Assembly: GCA_030832235.1 (NCBI GenBank) | Contig: JAURJO010000134.1 | Span: 1 to 20,542 of the forward strand | Direction: 5' to 3' | Length of the DNA stretch: 20,542 bases | Origin: Verrucomicrobiota bacterium | Lineage (GTDB): Bacteria; Verrucomicrobiota; Verrucomicrobiia; Opitutales; Opitutaceae | Shown here: positions 1-7,074 of the stretch, piece by piece | How positions within the stretch are numbered: the first letter of the stretch is position 1 | How the letters are laid out: every line of letters begins with the position of its first letter | The notes under the pieces: generated by a model | What the model was told of the DNA's origin: nothing | Databases searched by the model: none | Seen by the model: the letters and a program-made list of their open reading frames with translations, nothing else | Program-made: the position numbers and the translations under genes

Positions 1-1305
1 CCGGACCGACTTCACCGTTCCCCTCAGGACAGGCAGCAGGCTCACACTGTCTTCTCCGGCAGTCGCCGGCACAGGGGCACTGAGGAGCTCGGCCACCGTC
101 GCGAACAGGTCAGCCTGGTGCACCAACGCATCCGAAACCGAGCCCGGTTTCACCACACCGGGATAGCGGACGATGTACGGCACACGGTGGCCGCCTTCCC
201 AAACGTCGCGCTTGTACCCACGCAAGGGTCCGCTCGGGAAATGCCCCATCGCCTCCAGCGGCTTGATGCCGATCGCGGTCTCGTAGCCGTTGTCGCTCGT
301 GAGAAAGACGAACGTGTTGCGTGCCACCCCGGCCTGCTCCAGCGCGGCGAGCACGCGGCCCACCGCGTCATCGGTCTCCATCACCAAGTCGGCGTACTCG
401 TTGAGACCGCTGCGGCCGCGCCACTTTTCGCTCGGGGAAATCGGCGTGTGGGGCGTCGTGAGCGGCAGATAAACGAGGAACGGCTCGGCGCGCGCCGCCC
501 GTTCGCGAATGTAGGCTGAAGCCCGGTCGGCGAGCGTTCCGAGGATATCCTCGAACCGCCAACCGGGGAGCGCAGGGCCTTGGAAGCTCGCGAGGTAACC
601 TTCCATCATCGCCGCGGGCAGCAGAGACGTCGGCACGCCGACGGTACGGTCGTCATTGATGAACGCGAACGGTGGCCAGTTGGGTACATCGGTACCGAAG
701 TAGTGCTCGAACCCCCGCGTCACCGGCCCGCCCCCGATCGTCTGAGAAAAGACCTCCTTCCATGCGGCACGGTGCGCGTCGGTCGGCTTGGTCACCAACT
801 TGTCCTTCGATTTTCCAGTCCTGCCGCCAAGCCCGCGCATCAGTGGCTTCTGCTCGGGCTTGATCGGCCAATCCCAACCCAAGTGCCACTTGCCGAACGC
901 CGCGGTACGGTAACCCTGCCCGCGCGCCAAACCCGCCACCGTCAGTCGATCCGGCGCGATGAGCGGCTCCTCCCAGAGATCAACAATGCCGGTCTGCAGC
1001 CGTGTGCGCCAATGGTAGCGCCCCGTGAGCAGCGTGTAACGCGACGGCGAGCAGGCCGCCGAAGAAGCATGCCCGTCCGTGAACCGCATACCCTCGCGCG
1101 CCAAGCGGTCGATGTTCGGCGTGGGTATCTTGCCCCGCTCCGGGTTGTAGGCGCGCACGTCGCCGTAGCCGAGGTCGTCCGCCAGGATCACGAGGATATT
1201 CGGGCGATCCGCCGCCGGCGCGGCGGCCGCGAGACCCGCCGGCATGAATGCCGCCGCGGCGAACGCAGAGAACCAAGACAGGATTGAACTTCGGATGGGG
1301 GACAT
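1..1305 (-). CDS. Secreted S1-type sulfatase, C-terminus cut by window edge
   Basis: The frame is open from an ATG at 1305 down to base 1, giving 435 codons with no stop. Residues 1-29 look like a Sec signal peptide (basic start, Ala/Phe-rich core, AAA before APAADRPN). The mature protein opens with RPNILVILADDLGYGD, which carries the metal-binding Asp pair. The sulfatase signature C-S-P-S-R begins at Cys85, the residue converted to formylglycine in active S1 sulfatases. GKWHLG is at 138-143. Further on come a TPHTP segment, SDNGYET and the WEGGHRVPYIVRYPG block near the active site. It should hydrolyse a sulfate ester or sulfamate in the periplasm or outside the cell. The substrate cannot be read from the sequence. 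It lies 65 bp downstream of the propeller/phosphatase gene on the same strand, so co-transcription is plausible. The ATG was chosen because it gives a full signal peptide. No purine-rich ribosome site precedes it. Confidence 0.93.
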   Translation of the reverse strand, partial: MSPIRSSILSWFSAFAAAAFMPAGLAAAAPAADRPNILVILADDLGYGDVRAYNPERGKIPTPNIDRLAREGMRFTDGHASSAACSPSRYTLLTGRYHWRTRLQTGIVDLWEEPLIAPDRLTVAGLARGQGYRTAAFGKWHLGWDWPIKPEQKPLMRGLGGRTGKSKDKLVTKPTDAHRAAWKEVFSQTIGGGPVTRGFEHYFGTDVPNWPPFAFINDDRTVGVPTSLLPAAMMEGYLASFQGPALPGWRFEDILGTLADRASAYIRERAARAEPFLVYLPLTTPHTPISPSEKWRGRSGLNEYADLVMETDDAVGRVLAALEQAGVARNTFVFLTSDNGYETAIGIKPLEAMGHFPSGPLRGYKRDVWEGGHRVPYIVRYPGVVKPGSVSDALVHQADLFATVAELLSAPVPATAGEDSVSLLPVLRGTVKSVR

Positions 1306-1342
1306 CGGGGTGAAAGGAGAGATCGACGGCTTCGTCGCCGCG

Positions 1343-1365
1343 GCGCTTCGGCGCTGGCGAAGCGC
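1343..1365 (-). other. Intercistronic hairpin between two minus-strand genes
   Basis: A perfect 8-bp inverted repeat, GCGCTTCG and CGAAGCGC, flanks a 7-nt loop just after the TAA of the propeller/phosphatase gene (stop at 1371-1373). No T-run follows on the minus strand, so it is not a standard intrinsic terminator. It may limit read-through or protect the upstream transcript's 3' end. Function is inferred only. Confidence 0.5.
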
Positions 1366-1370
1366 AAATA

Positions 1371-3902
1371 TTAATCGTCGTCGCGGTGGGCCTTGAAGAA
1401 GGCGGCGCGGATCGGCGCCGGCATCGGCGAACCGGCGCCGCGCACGCTGCGCCAAACGATCTCGTTAAGACGAATGTCATCGGCTTTGTCGGGCGCGGAA
1501 AAATCCATCCGCTCCGACTCCGCCCCACCCCACGCGAGCGAGGTGTTCTTGGCGTTAACGTCCACTTGGGCGGGGCGCGCCGTGAAGGGCGTCGGGTCCG
1601 ACCGGTCCGCAAATGCGTTCCACATCGGCATCGCGGCCGCGTCGTACTGCGACATCGGCTGCAAGCCCAGGATGAGCTCGATCGTCCGCAGCATGCTGCT
1701 GGTGGAATACATCGTGGAATCCACCACCCCGCGCTTCACCCAGCCGCCGAGCACGAAGCCGGGCATGCGGTGCGCATCGACGTGGTCCGCTCCGTTCTGC
1801 GTATCGTCCTCGAGGACAAAGATCGCGGTGTCGTTCCAGAACCGCGAGCGACTCAAAGCCTCGACCACCATCCCAAGCGCCACGTCGTTTTCCGCCACCA
1901 TCGCCGTCGGCGTGGATTTCCCCGCGCGCGTACCCTGCGTGTGGTCGTTGCCGAGGCGCAGCACCTGCAGGCGCGGCATGCCGCCGTCGCGCTCGAATCG
2001 GCGCAGTTCCGAGATGAAGCGCTCCGCGCGCTTCACGTCGGGATAATCCATGTCCCAAGCGCGGTACTGCTCGTCGATGTGGCCGACCAGCACGGGCAGC
2101 GACGCGATCGACTGCACCGCACCGGGCTTGGTGGGCGTGAAACAGAACTCCCCGTAGCTCCGGTAGCTTACCCCGGCGGCGGCCGCGCGGTCCCAAAGGT
2201 AGCCGCCCGCGGGCGTCGCGATCTGGTACGCGCCTTCCGAGGGATAATCGTACTTTCTTGCGGTGTTATGACCGTAGCTCAGCGGCCACGATTTTTCCAC
2301 GAAGTCGGTGGCGTAGGCTCCCATCGTCCACTCGTGACCGTCGGCGCTCACCTCGCCGTCGGCATAGAGGTTGTCCAGCAGCACGAACTCCCGCGCGAGC
2401 GCGTGGGCGTTGGGTGTCACCTTCTCTCCAAAGATGGCGAGCCTCGGATCACCCCGCCCTTTCTCCAGGTCCCCGAGCACCTGGTCGTAAGTGCGGTTCT
2501 CTCGCACGATGTAGATCACGTTCTGGATCGGCGAGGGATCGCCCACTTTGGCGGGAATCGGACTGCCCGCTGGACGCTCCCCGCGGGGCAGACCCGAGGC
2601 GGGAAGCGGCGAACAGGTCTTCGCCGTTTTCGCCCACGCACCAAACCGAGCTTCCCGGTCTTTCTCGGTCGGCAGATCGATGATCGAGAGGGTCCCCTTG
2701 AAGAGCCCGCCGATGTACTCCTCGAGATTCCGCGGCGCCGGCGATCCCGGATAAGGGCCGCGTGGATTCGGCGCCGAGGCCGCACCCTTGCCGTTAGCCA
2801 CCAGCAAGGTCTTGCCGTCGGCCGACACCCGCACGCTCGTCGGGAACCACCCCACCGGAATAAAGCCGAGCGATCTCGCTTTGCCGCGATCCTCCACGTC
2901 GAACACCGCCACGTTGTTGTTGTTCGCGTTAGCCACGAACAGCAGCTCGCCGTCGGGGGACAACGCGAGGGCGTTGGGCATCGAACCGGGAGGCGCGTCA
3001 GGGTACAGCGAGGCCGACAACCGCTCCAGCGGCCGCCCTTCGGCGACGTCGATCACGCTCACGGTATTGAGATTCGCCTCCGCCACAAAGAGCCGGCCGT
3101 CGCGCGCGAGAATCATCTCGTTCGGGTGAGATCCCACTGGCCAATGCGCGATGTCCGCGCCGGTCCGTGCATCCAGCACCAGCACCGTCGACCGGGCCCA
3201 GAGGCTCACGTACAACCGGCCGCGCTCCTCATCGAGCACACAGGCGTAGGGAAACGGCGCCTCGGCGCTGGCGTCGCTCGCCACCCGGTTCTCCTCGTGC
3301 GACATCTGCCGCGTACCCTGCGGCGCGGCGAACGTGCGCGCCCACTCCACCTTGCCGCCGGCCGTCGCGACGCGGGAGACCCGCTGACCCCACACCTCGC
3401 AGACAAACACGGACGCGCCGTCGCCCGACACCGCGAGCCCGGCCGGCACCCCTCGTTCCTTGGCGGGACGCAGGCGCAACTCGCGGCGCGCGGAGAGATA
3501 GCCGTCCGCGAACTGGAAAACATGCACGACCTCCGAGCCCGCGCCGCTCACAAAGAGCGTCGAGCCGTCGGCGCTCCACACGAGACCGTAGAAAGCCTCG
3601 TCGAGCGCCGCCTGCGAAATGGCGCGGCCGGTCTTCACCTCCACGATCCGCACCTCGTGCTGGCCCCAACCGCAATGCAGCACGGCCGCGTGCCGCCCAT
3701 CGCGATGCAACGCGAGGTTGAGCGGAAAATCCCCGACCGGTATCTGCCGCCCCGCCGGTTTGAGCGACCATTGGTTGGGCAACAGCACCGAGCCGTCGGG
3801 CTGCCAGCCCGGCAATTGCGCCGGCGGCGCCGCCCTCGACACGGCCGCGAAAGCGAACGCTCCGAACACGACGAAACGATGAAAGGGAAACAACAGGGGC
3901 AT
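1371..3902 (-). CDS. Secreted YncE-like beta-propeller fused to an alkaline-phosphatase-superfamily phosphoesterase
   Basis: An 843-residue protein, reading from the ATG at 3902. That ATG starts a clear signal peptide (MPLLFPFHRF then VVFGAFAFAAVSRAAP). The frame stays open 120 codons further upstream, but that stretch has no signal sequence and would run into the divergent sulfatase gene. Residues about 55-412 carry repeated propeller strands of YVTN/YncE type, such as RLFVAEANLNTVSVIDV and LLFVANANNNNVAVFDV. Residues about 459-760 form a phosphoesterase domain of the alkaline phosphatase superfamily, with NVIYIVRENRTYDQVLGD (461-478), NLYADGEVSADGHEW (511-525), LGNDHTQGT (650-658) and EDDTQNGADHVDAHR (698-712). 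The Asp/His clusters suit a two-metal site. Such proteins are often annotated as bifunctional YncE/alkaline phosphatase proteins; the true substrate is unknown. There is no C-x-P-S-R motif, so it is not a sulfatase. It is transcribed divergently from the sulfatase at 4138. Confidence 0.9.
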   Translation of the reverse strand: MPLLFPFHRFVVFGAFAFAAVSRAAPPAQLPGWQPDGSVLLPNQWSLKPAGRQIPVGDFPLNLALHRDGRHAAVLHCGWGQHEVRIVEVKTGRAISQAALDEAFYGLVWSADGSTLFVSGAGSEVVHVFQFADGYLSARRELRLRPAKERGVPAGLAVSGDGASVFVCEVWGQRVSRVATAGGKVEWARTFAAPQGTRQMSHEENRVASDASAEAPFPYACVLDEERGRLYVSLWARSTVLVLDARTGADIAHWPVGSHPNEMILARDGRLFVAEANLNTVSVIDVAEGRPLERLSASLYPDAPPGSMPNALALSPDGELLFVANANNNNVAVFDVEDRGKARSLGFIPVGWFPTSVRVSADGKTLLVANGKGAASAPNPRGPYPGSPAPRNLEEYIGGLFKGTLSIIDLPTEKDREARFGAWAKTAKTCSPLPASGLPRGERPAGSPIPAKVGDPSPIQNVIYIVRENRTYDQVLGDLEKGRGDPRLAIFGEKVTPNAHALAREFVLLDNLYADGEVSADGHEWTMGAYATDFVEKSWPLSYGHNTARKYDYPSEGAYQIATPAGGYLWDRAAAAGVSYRSYGEFCFTPTKPGAVQSIASLPVLVGHIDEQYRAWDMDYPDVKRAERFISELRRFERDGGMPRLQVLRLGNDHTQGTRAGKSTPTAMVAENDVALGMVVEALSRSRFWNDTAIFVLEDDTQNGADHVDAHRMPGFVLGGWVKRGVVDSTMYSTSSMLRTIELILGLQPMSQYDAAAMPMWNAFADRSDPTPFTARPAQVDVNAKNTSLAWGGAESERMDFSAPDKADDIRLNEIVWRSVRGAGSPMPAPIRAAFFKAHRDDD

Positions 3903-4027
3903 GCCGTACGGTGGCGGGGCAACTACGCGGAACCAAGCGCGGATTGGGTGTCCATCCTCACCGGCCCGGCCCCAGGCGCAGCCGCGAGTCCCCCCGCCCG
4001 GCACGCTCCCCGAGTTTGTAACGCATT

Positions 4028-4042
4028 CCGACACAATGTCGG
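4028..4042. promoter_or_regulatory. Palindrome in the divergent intergenic region, possible operator
   Basis: CCGACA and TGTCGG form a perfect 6-bp inverted repeat around a 3-base centre (CAA). It lies in the 235-bp spacer between the two divergent start codons (3902 minus, 4138 plus), 126 bp from the first and 96 bp from the second. The position would suit a regulator controlling both directions. A 6-bp dyad can occur by chance in GC-rich DNA, and I could not place convincing -35/-10 boxes around it. Confidence 0.25.
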
Positions 4043-4137
4043 GGAAATGGGGCGGCGTTTCCGGGGCGTAGCAAGCGACCGCGGGGCACACTTGCGGGCG
4101 AGGTCTCGTTGCCTGTTCATCGAAGTCACCCCGTCCT

Positions 4138-5745
4138 ATGCCGCGTACTTCCCGCTTCTCCGCCTTCCTGCTCCTGGTCGCCGTCGGTTTCGCGGCCGGA
4201 CCGCTTACCTCCCCCGCCTTAGCGGCAGCCGAATCACCCCGGCGCCCCAATTTTCTCATCATCCTCGTCGACGACCAGTCGCCGTTCGATTTCCGGTTCT
4301 ACAACCCGCGCTCGGAACTCAACTCGCCGACGCTCGATCGTCTCGCCGCGCAGGGGATGATCATCGACGGCGCCTACTACATGGGTGGCTGGGTCGGCGG
4401 GGTCTGCACGCCCTCGCGCACGATGATGATGAGCGGCCGCACACTCTGGCACGCGCCCGACGCCAGCGGTCGCGGCTACAATCCGCACAACAACAATCCG
4501 CGCCTCGTTCCGCCGGACCTGCCCAACCACACGCTGCCAGCGGTCTTCAACCGGGCCGGCTACGCCACAATGCGCACGTGCAAGCCCGGCAATAGCTATC
4601 AGGCCGCGAACCGGCTCTTTCAGGTGCGGCACGACGCCGACAAGCGCGGGGCCACGGACGAGACCGGCAGCGCCTGGCACGCGGAGCGCGTGCTGGATTA
4701 TCTGCAGGAGCGGGAAGCCAAGAAGGACCAGCGCCCTTTCCTGATCCACTTCGGCTTTTCCCACCCGCACGACACCCGCGACGCGAAACCCGAGTACCTC
4801 GCGAAATACGGCGCGACGAACCACACCGACCGCGCCACGCCGCCCCCCGCGCATCCCAAACAACCCCGACTCCCGCTCGCCTACCTGCCCGCGCATCCTT
4901 TTGACCAGGGGAACCAGCCGGGCCAACGCGACGAGACCGAGGCGAGCGGCGTGTGGGAGCGCCGCGACGAACGCACGATCCGCAATGAACTCGGCCGCGA
5001 ATTCGCCTGCGTCGAGAACATCGACACTCAGATCGACCGCGTCCTGCGCCGCCTCGAGGCGATGGGAGAGCTCGACAACACCTACATCTTCTACACCGCC
5101 GACAACGGCATCGCGATCGGACGCCACGGAATTCAAGGAAAGCAGATCCTCTACGAGCACTCGTGGCGGGTGCCGTTCATCGCCCGGGGTCCGGGTATCG
5201 CGCCAGGATCCCGCGCACCGGGAAACATCTACCTCCTCGATGTCCTCGCCACCGTGTGCGACCTCGCCGGCATCGCCGCGCCGGCCACCAACGAGGGCGT
5301 CAGTTTCCGCGCGGTGCTGGAGGGACGGCAGCCGGCCATCCGCGAGACGCTCTACGGCGTGTACTGCGGCGGCACTCGCCCCGGCATCCGCGCCGTCCGC
5401 CATGGGGATTGGAAGCTCATCCAGTACGACGTGCACGGCGGCCGGGTGCGCGAGTCCCAGTTGTTCAACCTGCGGGAAAATCCCGACGAACTTCTGATCC
5501 AGCATCACGATCCCGCGGTCGTTGCGCTGACCGGAAACCGGCCCGCGCCGCATCAGATCAATCTCGCCGGCGACCCGCGTCACGCCGCCAAGTTGCGGGA
5601 AATGCAGGAGCGGCTGCTGTCGGAGATGCGCCGCTTCGACGACCCGTTCCGGCTTTGGAATCAACCCGGTGACAATCTGCCCGTGCCCGCGGAGCCCACC
5701 GCCCCGCCCGCACCCGCCGCCAAGAAGAAGGCCGCCAAGGGTTGA
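4138..5745 (+). CDS. Secreted S1-type sulfatase with variant GK(W)H region and basic C-terminal tail
   Basis: A 535-residue protein with an N-terminal signal peptide (about 1-31, ending PALAAAES). The metal-site segment is NFLIILVDDQSPFDF, with Asp45 and Asp46. The formylglycine signature C-T-P-S-R starts at Cys90. The usual GKWHxG element is replaced by R-T-C-K-P-G-N-S-Y around 146-154, which keeps a lysine (Lys149) but lacks the histidine. SHPHDTR is at 208-214 and TADNG at 320-324, followed by HGIQGKQ with Lys335. The sequence HGDWKLI marks the usual C-terminal subdomain. The last 20 residues are Pro/Ala-rich and end AAKKKAAKG, a low-complexity basic tail. The expected role is sulfate-ester hydrolysis outside the cytoplasm; the substrate is unknown. 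The gene stands alone, divergent from the propeller/phosphatase and followed by a 434-bp spacer. Confidence 0.92.
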   Translation: MPRTSRFSAFLLLVAVGFAAGPLTSPALAAAESPRRPNFLIILVDDQSPFDFRFYNPRSELNSPTLDRLAAQGMIIDGAYYMGGWVGGVCTPSRTMMMSGRTLWHAPDASGRGYNPHNNNPRLVPPDLPNHTLPAVFNRAGYATMRTCKPGNSYQAANRLFQVRHDADKRGATDETGSAWHAERVLDYLQEREAKKDQRPFLIHFGFSHPHDTRDAKPEYLAKYGATNHTDRATPPPAHPKQPRLPLAYLPAHPFDQGNQPGQRDETEASGVWERRDERTIRNELGREFACVENIDTQIDRVLRRLEAMGELDNTYIFYTADNGIAIGRHGIQGKQILYEHSWRVPFIARGPGIAPGSRAPGNIYLLDVLATVCDLAGIAAPATNEGVSFRAVLEGRQPAIRETLYGVYCGGTRPGIRAVRHGDWKLIQYDVHGGRVRESQLFNLRENPDELLIQHHDPAVVALTGNRPAPHQINLAGDPRHAAKLREMQERLLSEMRRFDDPFRLWNQPGDNLPVPAEPTAPPAPAAKKKAAKG

Positions 5746-5897
5746 GCACCCGCGCGAAGATCAAACTGCTGGTCGTTCTATCGGGCAGCCCAAGCCGGTG
5801 CACAGGAGCAAACGGAGATAACGGAGGGTGGGGTGAATCAGGAAATCAGGAACGCGGATCTTCGACGTAAGGCAGATTGAAGGCGCAGCGGGCGGGT

Positions 5898-5951
5898 CCA
5901 CGGAAGGCACGGAAAACCCGGAAGCCTTGATACCCTCGGCGTGTTCCGTGG
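5898..5951. repeat. Imperfect inverted repeat of CACGGAA-type words
   Basis: CCACGGAA at 5898-5905 pairs exactly with TTCCGTGG at 5944-5951. Between and around them are more degenerate copies of the same words (CACGGAA, CCGGAA, TCCGTG, TTCCGCGG up to about 5970). The arms are 38 bases apart, so a long imperfect stem is possible. It looks like a dispersed intergenic repeat and not a coding or regulatory sequence. Confidence 0.4.
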
Positions 5952-6041
5952 CGTCCGTGATTTCCGCGGTGTACCCGGCTCCGTTTCGTGCGTTTGGCGT
6001 GTCTCCTGATCCGCAGTGAAAGTCCGCCACCTCCCGAACCG

Positions 6042-6093
6042 CCTTCGGGCCTCATGAACCCTGCAGGGTCCGCGGCGAGCGGCCGCGGCTACA
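6042..6093 (-). repeat. Single REP-like unit with GTAG head
   Basis: Read on the minus strand, GTAG (6089-6092) is followed by a hairpin whose 7-bp arms, CCGCGGC and GCCGCGG, lie at 6070-6076 and 6082-6088 around a 5-base loop. From the shared word CCTTCGG at 6042 through the hairpin, the stretch matches the left arm of the element at 11851 at a constant offset of 5809 bases, with roughly 80% identity by eye. The second, inverted arm seen in the two larger copies is absent. A tetranucleotide foot followed by a hairpin is the hallmark of REP sequences mobilised by RAYT transposases. Confidence 0.65.
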
Positions 6094-6106
6094 TCGAGCC
6101 ATTTTT

Positions 6107-6126
6107 ATCCGCGTCCATCCGTGGTT
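6107..6126. repeat. 20-bp dispersed direct repeat, copy 1
   Basis: ATCCGCGTCCATCCGTGGTT here matches positions 11729-11748 at 19 of 20 bases, in the same orientation. Both copies lie in spacers next to REP-like units. Coding potential is not evident. Confidence 0.6.
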
Positions 6127-6179
6127 ACTCACCCGCCGAGTTTCTCGGGAACCATCGATTTTTCGTCTGTGCGCGAAGC

Positions 6180-7001
6180 ATGCGCTTCACCACGCTCCCG
6201 CCGCTTGTTCCAACGCCGACGCACCTCCCGTTTCCTCCATCCCACGCCGTGAGCCGCGTCACCTGCTACCGCTGCTTCTGGCCCGAACCGCTCTGCTGGT
6301 GCCGCTCCATCACGCCGATGGCCACCCGCACGCGCTTCGTGTTCCTGATGCACCCGAAGGAGTTCAAACACGAGAAGGCCGCGACCGGGCGCCTCACGCA
6401 CCTCTGCCTCTCCCACAGCCGCATCATCAGCTGGGTCGGCTTCGACGGCGACCAGGAGGTTCAGGCGCTCATCCGCGATCCTGCGAATTTCCCCGTGCTG
6501 CTCTATCCCGGACGCGAGGCGGTGAACCTCTCCTCGCCTGAGGTCCCGCCGGCCAACGGCGAGAATCCCCTCGCGTGTTTCCGCGAAACGCTGGGCACGC
6601 GCACGCTCACGGTCTTCCTCCTCGACGCCACCTGGGCGCTGGGACGGAAAATGCTCCGCCTGAGCCCGAGCCTGCAGGCGCTCCCGCGCGTGATGTTCAC
6701 GCCGTCGGCCCCGAGCCGATACATCATCAAGCAGCAGCCGCACCCGTCGTGCCTATCCACGTTGGAGGCCACGCACGAGTTGCTGCTCGCGCTGCAACAG
6801 GCCGGCCTCGACGACTACCCGTTGCCCGAACAGCTGCTGTCGCTCTTCCAGCGGATGCAGGACTACCAGCTGCGTTGCGCGTCTGATCCCGCGATGGCGG
6901 GCTACCGGCGCGGACGCTACAAACCGCCCTCTGAACGAATCCTGCCTCGTGGACGCAGCGGCCGGCGGCGACGCAACGTGTTCCAGAAGCCCGACGCCTG
7001 A
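6180..7001 (+). CDS. DTW-domain tRNA-uridine aminocarboxypropyltransferase
   Basis: A 273-residue cytoplasmic protein. The N-terminal block has C-Y-R-C-F-W-P-E-P-L-C-W-C (Cys29, 32, 39, 41), the cysteine cluster of the DTW family. The family's D-x-T-W motif is LDATW at 148-152. YIIKQQPHPSCLSTLEA follows at 181-197, which fits the conserved substrate/SAM region. Known members (bacterial TapT, human DTWD1/2) transfer the 3-amino-3-carboxypropyl group of S-adenosylmethionine to a uridine in tRNA, making acp3U. The tail is rich in Arg/Lys (RGRSGRRRRN), suitable for RNA binding. I chose the ATG at 6180 because the open frame further upstream passes through repeats; an in-frame GTG at 6249, just before the cysteine block, is an alternative. 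No Shine-Dalgarno is visible. The sulfatase at 7075 starts 73 bp downstream, so the gene may head that transcript, though its function is unrelated. Confidence 0.88.
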   Translation: MRFTTLPPLVPTPTHLPFPPSHAVSRVTCYRCFWPEPLCWCRSITPMATRTRFVFLMHPKEFKHEKAATGRLTHLCLSHSRIISWVGFDGDQEVQALIRDPANFPVLLYPGREAVNLSSPEVPPANGENPLACFRETLGTRTLTVFLLDATWALGRKMLRLSPSLQALPRVMFTPSAPSRYIIKQQPHPSCLSTLEATHELLLALQQAGLDDYPLPEQLLSLFQRMQDYQLRCASDPAMAGYRRGRYKPPSERILPRGRSGRRRRNVFQKPDA

Positions 7002-7074
7002 CGTCTTTCCCCACATCAGACTGGCGCGCCTCCGCGCCGCTTCCAACCTCACCCCACCTCACCTTACCCCGATT

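Larger units (their letters stand above)
5746..6179. other. 434-bp non-coding spacer with dispersed repeats
   Basis: I see no convincing gene here. Short open frames exist on both strands but resemble nothing and cross repeats. The spacer holds an inverted repeat (5898-5951), one arm of the REP-like element (6042-6093) and a 20-bp direct repeat (6107-6126) that recurs in the spacer before trpE. A promoter for the DTW gene at 6180 should lie near its right end, but I cannot pick one out. Confidence 0.6.

Noticed and set aside
3903..4262. A longer N-terminus (start at 4262) for the propeller/phosphatase
   Set aside because: The extra 120 residues lack a signal sequence and would overlap the divergent sulfatase's coding start; the ATG at 3902 begins a clean signal peptide.
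1386..4595. A 1069-codon plus-strand open frame opposite the propeller/phosphatase gene
   Set aside because: It is antisense to a well-supported gene, rich in Arg/His/Pro, resembles no family and arises from GC-rich codon bias.
5761..6055. Short minus-strand open frames in the spacer before the DTW gene
   Set aside because: They run through inverted and dispersed repeats, have no recognisable domain and overlap each other in different frames.
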